DNA of 9,729 nucleotides, taken from the NCBI GenBank assembly GCA_903834675.1, contig CAILKC010000945.1, forward strand, positions 1 to 9,729. The letters are read 5' to 3'. Shown here piece by piece: positions 1-5,292 of this stretch; the stretch's first letter is position 1, and each line of letters opens with the position of its first letter. This DNA comes from an uncultured Victivallales bacterium (lineage in GTDB: Bacteria; Verrucomicrobiota; Lentisphaeria; Oligosphaerales; JAFGRS01). The position numbers and the translations under genes are program-made. The notes beneath the pieces are model-generated. The model saw nothing but the letters and a program-made list of their open reading frames with translations. It was not told where the DNA came from and did not search any database.

Positions 1-125
1 CCGATGTCCACCAGCTTCGTGCCGGGCCGTTGTGTGACCGTCAGATTCGACACCACCGGGTCGGCGGCCCACGCCAACCCCAACGCCAGCCAGCCGCTCA
101 CCAACCAAGCTACCCTTGCACGCAT
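1..125 (-). CDS. Exported protein, N-terminal fragment (SUMF1/formylglycine-generating-enzyme-like?)
   Basis: Only the first 41 codons are in the window; the rest lies beyond the left edge. The start ATG is at 125-123 on the minus strand, with a good Shine-Dalgarno sequence (GGGGAGAGG) a few bases upstream. Residues 1-21 form a signal peptide: Arg at positions 2 and 4, a hydrophobic core WLVSGWLALGLAWA, and a likely cut after the AA at 20-21. The mature start reads DPVVSNLTVTQRPGTKLVDI. From memory, starts of the type 'PVVSNVTASQR.GTKLVDI' are common in SUMF1-domain (formylglycine-generating-enzyme-family) proteins of Kiritimatiellae, Lentisphaerae and related bacteria, where this segment precedes Ig-like repeats. 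The SUMF1 domain itself is not visible, so the export signal is well supported and the family is a guess. The upstream dyad at 159-187 would lie in its leader or promoter. Confidence 0.65.
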   Translation of the reverse strand, partial: MRARVAWLVSGWLALGLAWAADPVVSNLTVTQRPGTKLVDI

Positions 126-158
126 TGTGCCTCTCCCCGTTAGTGTCAAGGTGCTCAA

Positions 159-187
159 CCGCCGTACCATAGGCGTACGGTAGGCGG
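159..187. repeat. Dyad upstream of the left-edge gene
   Basis: CCGTAC (162-167) and GTACGG (175-180) form a perfect 6-bp inverted repeat around a 7-nt loop. Outer bases CCG (159-161) and CGG (185-187) extend the pairing past a 4-nt bulge. It lies about 35-60 bp upstream of the minus-strand start at 125, so it may be an operator or a leader hairpin. No T-tract follows on either strand, so it is not a typical terminator. Confidence 0.45.
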
Positions 188-230
188 ATCCCGCCAGAGT
201 GCAAGAGCGGCAGGGCATAGTCGCCGCGCC

Positions 231-370
231 TGAAGGGCGAGGGGCAGCTGAAGGGCGACCGGCCGCCGGAGCCGTCCCTCGCCGGGCCCCGGCCATCCGG
301 CTCGCGGGCGCCTTCGCGCCTGGGGCCACTCGCCCTCCACCAGAACGGCTCGCGGGCGTCTCGCCCTCCA
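231..370. repeat. Short GC-rich intergenic repeats
   Basis: Several exact short repeats sit together. TGAAGGGCGA occurs at 231-240 and 249-258. CGGCTCGCGGGCG occurs at 298-310 and 346-358. CTCGCCCTCCA occurs at 329-339 and 360-370. The last two form a composite unit used twice: the second copy is compact and the first carries an 18-bp insertion between its two parts. This looks like a decayed interspersed repeat family rather than coding sequence. Confidence 0.6.
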
Positions 371-426
371 TGGTCCGCTGCCAACTTCACTGAGAAGCTG
401 TGAAGAAATGCCCGAGCCGCCGTCGA

Positions 427-447
427 CAAGCCACTTTACGTGGTTCA
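427..447 (-). repeat. Copy 1 of a 21-bp intergenic repeat
   Basis: Read on the minus strand, this is identical over 21 bp to 4900-4920 on the plus strand. The centre is CCACGTAAAGTGG, an imperfect palindrome. Weaker similarity continues to about base 475 (14 of the next 18 positions match, then alignment with a 2-nt gap). The two copies are about 4.5 kb apart in opposite orientations, both between divergent genes. Confidence 0.85.
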
Positions 448-479
448 TCCAGGCACGACTCCGATACCGATTCCGCCTT

Positions 480-529
480 CGCTCCCGATTTTTTCACAGA
501 TTCTGAGGCATTACCAATCCGCGGGAGCG
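480..529. repeat. 8-bp inverted repeat next to the phosphoesterase promoter
   Basis: CGCTCCCG (480-487) and CGGGAGCG (522-529) are perfect reverse complements around a 34-nt, AT-richer spacer containing a run of six T. The right arm ends five bases before the candidate -35 box, which would suit a regulator site or a cruciform. It could also be chance in GC-rich DNA. Confidence 0.45.
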
Positions 530-534
530 GTTCT

Positions 535-562
535 TTCGCAACCCTGGCGGGCTGGCTATACT
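535..562 (+). promoter_or_regulatory. Candidate sigma70-type promoter for the phosphoesterase gene
   Basis: TTCGCA (535-540, 4 of 6 matches to TTGACA), a 16-bp spacer and TATACT (557-562, 5 of 6 matches to TATAAT). Transcription would begin near base 569, giving a leader of about 100 nt before the ATG at 672. The -10 box is good; the -35 is weak. Confidence 0.5.
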
Positions 563-671
563 ATGAGGCGAACTCCCAGAGCGGGGTCTGACCGGGGGTT
601 GGCCGTCCGGTCCGGTTCTCCTGCGGCTTCCGGCCTGTGGGTCGAAGAAACCTGAAAGAGGAGTCCTCACC

Positions 672-2393
672 ATGCGTCGTCTGTCGCTGCTGGCCCTGCT
701 GTGGGCCGTCCCCTGCTTGGCCGGCGCCATTGCCGGCCGTGTCTTCCTCGACGGCAATGCCGATGGCCTCTGGCAGGCCACCGACACGCCCTGCCCTGGC
801 GTGCTGGTCAGTGACGGCCAGACGCTGGTTGCCACCGCGGCCGATGGGACCTACACGCTGGCCGCCTCCGACGGGCCTCAGGTGGTCTTCATCGAGAACC
901 CGGCCCAGACCTGGCCCGCCCAAGGCTTCTGGCGACACCTCAGCACCGGCACGGGCACCGCGGACTTCCCGCTGCGCAGTCAGGAGCAAAAGCTCCCATT
1001 CATCTTTGTGCAAGGCACGGATTTGCACACCCGACCCGACGTCGGCGACAAGATGGCGCAGTACGTCGCTGCGGTGAACAACCTACCCTTCCCGGTGGCC
1101 TTCGTGGTGCATACCGGCGATCTGGTGGTGGACGCTGCGGCCGGCGGGGTTGCCCCGGCCCGGGCGCTCTTCGCCACGTACCAGACGCAGGTGGCGGGCC
1201 TCAAGGCCCCTCTCTTCAACCTGCCTGGCAACCACGAGCACGTCTCCTGGTACATGCCGACCTTTGACGCCAACGAGCCGGGGATCGGCAAGGGCCTCTA
1301 CCGCGAGGTCTTCGGGCCCATGCACTACGCCTTCACCTACGCCGGGGTCAGATTCATCGCTCTGGATGGCACCGATTTCAAGGACGGCAAACTGGTGTAC
1401 GGCATGCCCGCCGAGTGCCTGAGTTGGCTCAAGGCCTACCTGGCACGGGTGCCGGCCACGGACCGGCTGGTCCTGCTGGTCCACGAGCCCCTGTCCTCCT
1501 TGCCGCAGAAGGCTGAACTCGAGCAGGTGCTGGCGGGCCGAAAAATCGTGGTCACGCTGGCCGGTCACTGGCACACGACCAACCGCACCACCTTTGCCGG
1601 CGCGCCGGAAATCATCGGGGGAGCGACCTCCTACGCCTGGCATGGCGCGATCCCACCCGCGGACGCCATGGGCTACCAGGTGGTACGCATCAGCGACAGT
1701 TCTTTCGACAGCGCCTTCGGCGACTGGGCCGAGAAGTACCCGGTGACGATCGCTACCCCCAGCTACTGGGCCGGTTGCGCTGGCAAGACCGCGGTCAGGG
1801 TGCAATTCCTGGACCCGAAGGCCGAGGTGCAGAGCGCCCAGATCAAGCTTGAGAACGTTAGCCAGGAGGTCACCGCCCTCGGCCAAGACGGGCTCTACCG
1901 CAGCGCCAGCGCGACGCTGGACCTCACGGCCCTGCCCGACGGTATCTACGACCTGTACGTGACCTTGCGTGGCAGCGGCGAGCCCTTTGTGGAGAAACAA
2001 CCACGCCTGCTGCGAAACAAGCAGGATGCCCCCTTCACAGCAACCGGTCCGGCAACGCTTCGCATGCGCCTGAACAAGGTGAACGCCGCCAATCTCATCA
2101 AGGTCAATGGGGAACAGGTGGGGACGACGCCGGCCGATGCCGGCCCGCAGCAGGCCTTCTCGGTCGCCGTGTCGGCCACCTTACTGCGGCGGCTGAACCG
2201 CATCGAGTTCTTCAGCGTGCTTCTGCCTGACGGCAAGACCTACGATGACTTCTGGGCTGGGCAACTGACCCTCGAATACGGCGGCAAGGCCTACCGCGAC
2301 CCCCGCTCCTCGGGCGGCTCTTCCGCCACCCTGAACGGCACCCAGCCGAGCACCTGGCCGTGCTGGATCGATCTGGGCTATCCCCAGAGATGA
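672..2393 (+). CDS. Secreted calcineurin-like metallophosphoesterase
   Basis: This 573-aa exported phosphoesterase starts at an ATG 8 nt after GGAG (660-663). Residues 1-18 are a signal peptide (MRRLSLLALLWAVPCLAG). Residues 20-105 resemble the MetallophosN beta-sandwich (GRVFLDGNADG, then a typical DGTYTL turn). The catalytic domain spans about 108-345 with all the metal-binding motifs in order: DLH (D117, H119), GDLVVD (D150), GNHE (N187, H188), H271 in LLVHEP, and GHWH (H299, H301). The C-terminal part (about 360-573) is beta-rich, as in MetallophosC proteins. It should hydrolyse a phospho(di)ester outside the cytoplasm using two metal ions; the substrate cannot be read from sequence. It is complete and has its own promoter candidate. 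The next gene starts 13 bp downstream and may be co-transcribed. Confidence 0.9.
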   Translation: MRRLSLLALLWAVPCLAGAIAGRVFLDGNADGLWQATDTPCPGVLVSDGQTLVATAADGTYTLAASDGPQVVFIENPAQTWPAQGFWRHLSTGTGTADFPLRSQEQKLPFIFVQGTDLHTRPDVGDKMAQYVAAVNNLPFPVAFVVHTGDLVVDAAAGGVAPARALFATYQTQVAGLKAPLFNLPGNHEHVSWYMPTFDANEPGIGKGLYREVFGPMHYAFTYAGVRFIALDGTDFKDGKLVYGMPAECLSWLKAYLARVPATDRLVLLVHEPLSSLPQKAELEQVLAGRKIVVTLAGHWHTTNRTTFAGAPEIIGGATSYAWHGAIPPADAMGYQVVRISDSSFDSAFGDWAEKYPVTIATPSYWAGCAGKTAVRVQFLDPKAEVQSAQIKLENVSQEVTALGQDGLYRSASATLDLTALPDGIYDLYVTLRGSGEPFVEKQPRLLRNKQDAPFTATGPATLRMRLNKVNAANLIKVNGEQVGTTPADAGPQQAFSVAVSATLLRRLNRIEFFSVLLPDGKTYDDFWAGQLTLEYGGKAYRDPRSSGGSSATLNGTQPSTWPCWIDLGYPQR

Positions 2394-2406
2394 CTTAGCT
2401 CGGAGT

Positions 2407-2601
2407 ATGCCTGCGGTGACCGCGCAACAAGTGCAGATATATCGGGCGATGCCGGCAGCGGAGAAGCTGAAACTGGCAGAGCGTTTCTATTGGGATTCCC
2501 GAGCTCTCAAGGCGAGTGGCTTGCGGGCGTTGCATCCAGACTGGCCGGAGGACAAAGTTCAGCAGAAAGTCCGGGAGCTCTTCCTCTATGCGACAAGCTG
2601 A
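2407..2601 (+). CDS. Small helical protein paired with a nucleotidyltransferase
   Basis: This is a 64-aa protein with no signal peptide or membrane segment. It is predicted helical throughout, with a conserved-looking core EKLKLAERFYWDSRALKASG followed by LRALHPDWPEDKVQQKVRELFLYA. From memory, short proteins with this 'LKA..LR..HP.W.....V..FLYA' pattern occur just upstream of nucleotidyltransferase genes in other bacteria, but I know no assigned function. It overlaps the next gene by 14 bp, which suggests translational coupling. The start is uncertain: the ATG at 2407 lies only 1 nt after GGAG (2402-2405), too close, whereas the in-frame GTG at 2416 has a normal 10-nt spacing and may be the true start. 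An antitoxin or accessory role for the downstream enzyme is inference. Confidence 0.75.
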   Translation: MPAVTAQQVQIYRAMPAAEKLKLAERFYWDSRALKASGLRALHPDWPEDKVQQKVRELFLYATS

Positions 2602-3169
2602 GTTGTTCCTCCTTTTCACGTTGCCCCTCGACGCTCTTCGGGTGGAGTACATGGTCAGTGGCTCCGTGGCGAGCATGATCTATGGTGAGCCCCGCCTGAC
2701 CAATGACATCGACATCGTCCTCAGTCTCAACTCCTCCCAGGCCATGCAGTTGTCTCAGGGGTTTCCGCAGGACCGCTTCTACTGTCCTCCCGAGGAGGTG
2801 ATACGGATCGAAGCCCGACGTGGCCACCGCGGACACTTCAACCTCATCCACCACGAGAGCGGCCACAAAGCCGATATCTACGTCTGCGGCGCCGACCCTC
2901 TGCAGGCGTGGGGACTGGCCAACCGCCGCAAGATCGAGATCGGACCGGACACCTCCATCTGGGTCGCACCCCCCGAGTACGTGATCCTGCTCAAGCTCGA
3001 ATACTTCCGCGAAGGCGGTTCAGAGAAGCATCGGTCGGACATCCAAGGAATGCTCGCGGTCTCCGGTGACCTGCTTGACTGGACGCTTCTGGAGGACTGG
3101 GTCACCCGGCGTGGTCTCGCGTTGGAGTGGCAGATGGTCAAGGGCAGCAACTGGAATCCGCCTCGGTGA
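2588..3169 (+). CDS. Nucleotidyltransferase (pol-beta/MNT superfamily), AbiEii- or MNT-like
   Basis: A 193-aa soluble protein. The start at 2588 is chosen because GGGAG lies 10 nt upstream and the 14-bp overlap with the preceding gene is natural; an earlier in-frame ATG at 2516 would only add a low-complexity tail inside that gene. The active-site signature of the pol-beta nucleotidyltransferase fold is present: GS (25-26) in VSGSVASMIYG, then NDIDIV with D40 and D42, and a probable third carboxylate at D96 (HKADIYV). The C-terminal half (PPEYVILLKLEYFREGGSEKHRSDIQGML) matches the helical part of many MNT, AbiEii and DUF6036-like proteins. The enzyme should transfer a nucleotide to a protein, RNA or small molecule. 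Pairing with the 64-aa protein suggests a toxin-antitoxin-like or modification module, but this is unproven. Confidence 0.82.
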   Translation: MRQAELFLLFTLPLDALRVEYMVSGSVASMIYGEPRLTNDIDIVLSLNSSQAMQLSQGFPQDRFYCPPEEVIRIEARRGHRGHFNLIHHESGHKADIYVCGADPLQAWGLANRRKIEIGPDTSIWVAPPEYVILLKLEYFREGGSEKHRSDIQGMLAVSGDLLDWTLLEDWVTRRGLALEWQMVKGSNWNPPR

Positions 3170-3248
3170 GGAGGTCGTGATCGTTTCCACGGCATCGCCC
3201 TTCAGCGCAGCCAACGACCGAGGCCAGGTGGGGAGAACCCACGGCCTG

Positions 3249-3264
3249 AAAACGGCCCGGGCCG
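3249..3264 (-). terminator. Weak intrinsic terminator candidate after the GntR gene
   Basis: Read on the minus strand, two bases after the regulator's stop codon, CGGCCCGGGCCG (3264-3253) can form a short GC hairpin and is followed by TTTT (3252-3249). The stem is at most 4 bp with a 4-nt loop and the T-run is short, so the call is tentative. A second small hairpin, GTGGG-GAGAA-CCCAC (3228-3242), lies in the same convergent gap and lacks a T-run. Confidence 0.35.
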
Positions 3265-3266
3265 GG

Positions 3267-4004
3267 TCAGTCGGCCTTGGGGGTCTTCGGCCTGGGGCCC
3301 ACGGCTGTAGCCGCGACCTGCGGGGTCAGACAGCGGATGGCCTCGCTCAAGGTCTTCTGGCCGTAGCGGACATGCTCGCGCATGGCGCTCTGGGCGGTGT
3401 CGGCCTGGTGGTCACGCAGGGCCTTGACCAGACGCAGATGCCACCCGGACGGCACCGGTGCGAGGGTGGCATTCACCCAGTTGACCTGCATCAGATGGCG
3501 CACCCAGACCCCCCGCAGTTGCTGTACCAATAGGGGGAAGCCGGCCAGCTCGGCCAGGCGCAGGTGCAGTTCCATGTGCAGTTCCATGCCGATCACCGAG
3601 GCCGGGTCGCCACGCTGCATGAGGCTATCGAGGCGGCGTGCGGCGGCCTCCAGCTCGTCCAGTTGGCGCTCGTCTGCGGACTCCGCCACCAGCCAGGCCA
3701 CCTGGCACTCGATGGCCTCGCGCAGCATGCATTCGTTGCCGATGCTCTCAAGGCTGATGGCTCTGACCCGGGCCCCGCAGTTGGGCTTGGATTCCACCAG
3801 GCCGTCCTGCTCGAGCCGTAGCAGGGCCTCGATCACCGGGATGGGGCTGACGCCAAACCGGCGCGCGATCTCGCGGCGCACCAGGCGCTGTTCTGGCCGG
3901 ATCGCGCCGGTGGTGATCTCGCGCAACAGGGCCCGATAGACCCGGTTGGCCAAGGTCGCGGAGGTATCGCGGGCGCTTTTCTCCATGGTTGGGGGCAGCG
4001 GCAT
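3267..4004 (-). CDS. GntR-family transcriptional regulator, FadR/FCD subfamily
   Basis: A 245-aa cytoplasmic DNA-binding regulator. The N-terminal winged helix-turn-helix spans about 15-82 (NRVYRALLREITTGAIRPEQ, then REIARRFGVSPIPVIEALLRLEQDGLVE). The all-helical FCD effector domain spans about 90-222. FCD metal-site histidines are visible at H147, H189 and H211. The position that is normally Asp (in D-x-x-F-H) appears to be H143, which is unusual. The start at 4004 overlaps the pseudopilin stop as TGATG, with GGAAG just upstream, implying translational coupling; ATG 3986 lacks a ribosome site. An in-frame extension to 4169 would run through the pseudopilin gene and is not credible. FCD regulators usually sense organic acids or sugar acids, and the nearby divergent glycosidase genes are natural candidate targets (inference). 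Confidence 0.88.
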   Translation of the reverse strand: MPLPPTMEKSARDTSATLANRVYRALLREITTGAIRPEQRLVRREIARRFGVSPIPVIEALLRLEQDGLVESKPNCGARVRAISLESIGNECMLREAIECQVAWLVAESADERQLDELEAAARRLDSLMQRGDPASVIGMELHMELHLRLAELAGFPLLVQQLRGVWVRHLMQVNWVNATLAPVPSGWHLRLVKALRDHQADTAQSAMREHVRYGQKTLSEAIRCLTPQVAATAVGPRPKTPKAD

Positions 4005-4723
4005 CAGTCTTCCGCGATCGTCCATAGGGAGCGGCAGGAGAGGGCGATCCGTGGCATCAGCATGGTTTCGCAGTGGCCATCCACCAGCAGCAGATTGGCC
4101 TGCGCATTGTGGACGCCACAGGGGGCGTAGTCCAGGCTGCCGGCGGGCCCGATCAGCGCACTGTTCCACTCCTGCACGCCAGCCGCCAATTGCGCCAGAC
4201 TGTTACGCCGATCCGCGAGTACCAACATGGCGGCGGGGGTGCCGATCAGACTCGTCTTCCGCGGCCCCCCTCGCTTCAGCGTGGCGTGAGGGAACTGGAA
4301 CCCCATGCCCCAGTCCGGGGACGTGACCGTGTCGTCGGCAGTGGCCAGGGCACCCGAGTAGTTCCAGCCATAGTCCGAAACGCCGACGGGGGGCGGCGCC
4401 GACGGGCAGCGGTTCAGCTCCACGGCGCCCCCCACCAGGGGCAGAAGGATCTGGTACCAGTAGCGGCCTTGCAGGTAGTGGCAGGTGTAGTACTCATCCG
4501 AGTCGCCCGCATACATGGTCAGGGCCAGTCCCCACTGCTTAAGATTGGACTTGCAGTTGGTGGCCCGCGCCTTCTCCCGGGCCTGCGCCAGGGCTGGCAA
4601 CAGCATCGCCGCCAGAATGGCAATGATGGCGATTACGACCAGCAACTCAATGAGAGTAAACCCTCGGGTTCCGGACCCGCCAGAAGTCTTGCCCTGAGTG
4701 GATGGACGCCTCTTCCTCATCAT
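4004..4723 (-). CDS. Pseudopilin with type IV prepilin signal and H-X9-DG motif
   Basis: A 239-aa protein with a class III (type IV prepilin) signal. There is a basic leader to G21, then [20 protein letters not shown], with cleavage expected between G21 and F22 and the invariant Glu at +5 (E26). The hydrophobic helix spans about 22-46. The rest is an exported domain with six cysteines and a C-terminal H-X9-DG motif (H205 to D215-G216, [12 protein letters not shown]). This architecture is expanded to many copies in PVC bacteria and relatives, where roles as surface or secretion-system minor pilins are assumed but mostly untested. AAGGAG (4735-4730) lies 6 nt before ATG 4723; a second ATG follows immediately. 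Its stop overlaps the GntR start, so the two are one operon, driven by the promoter at 4800-4828. Confidence 0.92.
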   Translation of the reverse strand: MMRKRRPSTQGKTSGGSGTRGFTLIELLVVIAIIAILAAMLLPALAQAREKARATNCKSNLKQWGLALTMYAGDSDEYYTCHYLQGRYWYQILLPLVGGAVELNRCPSAPPPVGVSDYGWNYSGALATADDTVTSPDWGMGFQFPHATLKRGGPRKTSLIGTPAAMLVLADRRNSLAQLAAGVQEWNSALIGPAGSLDYAPCGVHNAQANLLLVDGHCETMLMPRIALSCRSLWTIAED

Positions 4724-4799
4724 GTCGTACTCCTTGCCAGTTCAGCCTCGGGAGCGTTGCCGATCGCCTGCCCGCAGTCGTGGCTCGCTGCCTGCCAAT

Positions 4800-4828
4800 G
4801 ATATACCATAGTAGCAATTCCGTGTCAA
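4800..4828 (-). promoter_or_regulatory. Sigma70-type promoter for the pseudopilin-GntR operon
   Basis: On the minus strand, a perfect TTGACA (4828-4823), a 17-bp spacer and TATATC (4805-4800, 4 of 6 matches to TATAAT); a TATCAT two bases further downstream is an alternative -10. Transcription would start near 4793, leaving a leader of about 70 nt before the ATG at 4723. Confidence 0.75.
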
Positions 4829-4899
4829 GCGCCTGCCGCCCGGAGGGGCAATGCCTCCGTCGAGGCTGCTGGACTCGTCTGGTCGGGGTCGGGCCTGGC

Positions 4900-4920
4900 T
4901 GAACCACGTAAAGTGGCTTG
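4900..4920 (+). repeat. Copy 2 of a 21-bp intergenic repeat
   Basis: Identical over 21 bp to the reverse complement of 427-447, with further imperfect similarity upstream to about 4872. The core is CCACGTAAAGTGG. It is followed at once by the 7-bp hairpin at 4920-4941, which the first copy lacks. Confidence 0.85.
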
Positions 4921-4942
4921 CGGACGCCATCTCTCGTCCGCT

Positions 4943-4961
4943 GGTCGGCCCGACCGTCCCC
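4943..4961. repeat. 19-bp direct repeat, copy A, with palindromic core
   Basis: GGTCGGCCCGACCGTCCCC, identical to 5162-5180. Its first 13 bases are a perfect 6-bp inverted repeat around one base (GGTCGG-C-CCGACC), a form typical of a dimeric regulator site. It lies about 115 bp upstream of the pseudopilin -35 box. Binding by the adjacent GntR regulator is only a hypothesis. Confidence 0.6.
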
Positions 4962-5027
4962 CTGCCCTGGAGCCGGCGGTCCCCGCCGTATTCCCTGCCC
5001 TGGAGCCGGCGGTCCCCGCCGTATTCC
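4962..5027. repeat. 33-bp perfect tandem duplication
   Basis: Two identical 33-bp units in tandem, 4962-4994 and 4995-5027, starting CTGCCCTGGAGCCGGCGG and ending CGTATTCC. There is no spacer and no third copy. It probably arose by slippage or unequal recombination inside the repeat-rich spacer. Confidence 0.92.
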
Positions 5028-5161
5028 CATCCAGAGACGGCGGAAGTCCTGCCCGCAGGCATGACGGCCCGCCGACCTCCACGCCCTGCGGGCGGAAGAG
5101 ACGGCCAGGGACGGCATCTCTGGTCCGCCTTGCGCCAGACGGGCGCCAGGCGTGGAACCGC

Positions 5162-5180
5162 GGTCGGCCCGACCGTCCCC
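5162..5180. repeat. 19-bp direct repeat, copy B, with palindromic core
   Basis: Identical to 4943-4961. This copy lies about 54 bp upstream of the -35 box of the glycosidase-like gene's promoter, a position suited to a regulator. Confidence 0.6.
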
Positions 5181-5233
5181 CCACCGCGATGACCACCCCT
5201 GAACTGACCCGCGCCCGGCCGCCGGACGCGCTC

Positions 5234-5261
5234 TTGACGGAGAGGCTTCGGCACTTATGAT
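5234..5261 (+). promoter_or_regulatory. Strong sigma70-type promoter for the glycosidase-like gene
   Basis: TTGACG (5234-5239, 5 of 6), a 16-bp spacer and TATGAT (5256-5261, 5 of 6). The DNA just downstream is AT-rich (TATATAAAATAT) in an otherwise very GC-rich area, which favours opening. Transcription would start near 5268, giving a leader of only about 25 nt. This rules out the upstream in-frame ATG at 5257, which lies inside the -10 box. Confidence 0.75.
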
Positions 5262-5292
5262 ATATAAAATATCCAGAGAGAGGAGCCTCATC

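Larger units (their letters stand above)
126..671. other. Non-coding divergent intergenic region
   Basis: These 546 bp separate two divergent genes. Short open frames here run through repeats and have no ribosome binding site or recognisable protein signature, so I treat the region as non-coding. It holds a dyad near 159-187, GC-rich short repeats at 231-370, a 6-bp dyad at 385-390/400-405, one copy of a 21-bp sequence shared with the intergenic region at 4900, an 8-bp inverted repeat at 480-529, and a candidate promoter at 535-562 for the phosphoesterase gene. A further 6-bp inverted repeat (GACCGG 590-595, CCGGTC 607-612) would fall in that gene's leader RNA. Confidence 0.75.
4829..5233. 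other. Non-coding, repeat-filled region between divergent promoters
   Basis: About 400 bp lie between the two divergent promoters. Open frames on both strands here are products of high GC and repeats, with no ribosome site or protein family signature. The region holds copy 2 of the 21-bp shared sequence, a 7-bp hairpin (GCGGACG 4920-4926, CGTCCGC 4935-4941), a 33-bp tandem duplication, and two degenerate copies of a module. That module is a 19-nt element at 4923-4941 and 5110-5128 (17 of 19 matching), followed by an identical 19-bp element at 4943-4961 and 5162-5180. Confidence 0.75.

Noticed and set aside
155..448. 97-codon open frame in the first intergenic region
   Set aside because: It runs through repeats, its first codons are the 21-bp repeat that also occurs at 4900, and it has no ribosome site.
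2516..2587. Longer nucleotidyltransferase starting at 2516
   Set aside because: The added residues are a Ser/Arg/Lys-rich read of the 64-aa gene in another frame, and the start lacks a suitable ribosome site.
3170..3266. Small RNA or strong bidirectional terminator in the convergent gap
   Set aside because: Only short hairpins are present; the plus strand has no T-run after a stem and the minus strand only four T, so just a weak terminator is listed.
4005..4169. Longer GntR protein starting at 4169
   Set aside because: The extra 55 codons lie in the pseudopilin gene in another frame and have no family resemblance; the TGATG start at 4004 is better.
4962..5027. Possible CRISPR array from the 33-bp repeats
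   Set aside because: Only two units, directly adjacent with no spacers, and no cas genes nearby.
5257..5292. Upstream ATG start for the glycosidase-like gene
   Set aside because: The ATG lies inside the -10 box, upstream of the expected transcription start; it would spoil the signal peptide and has no ribosome site, unlike ATG 5293.
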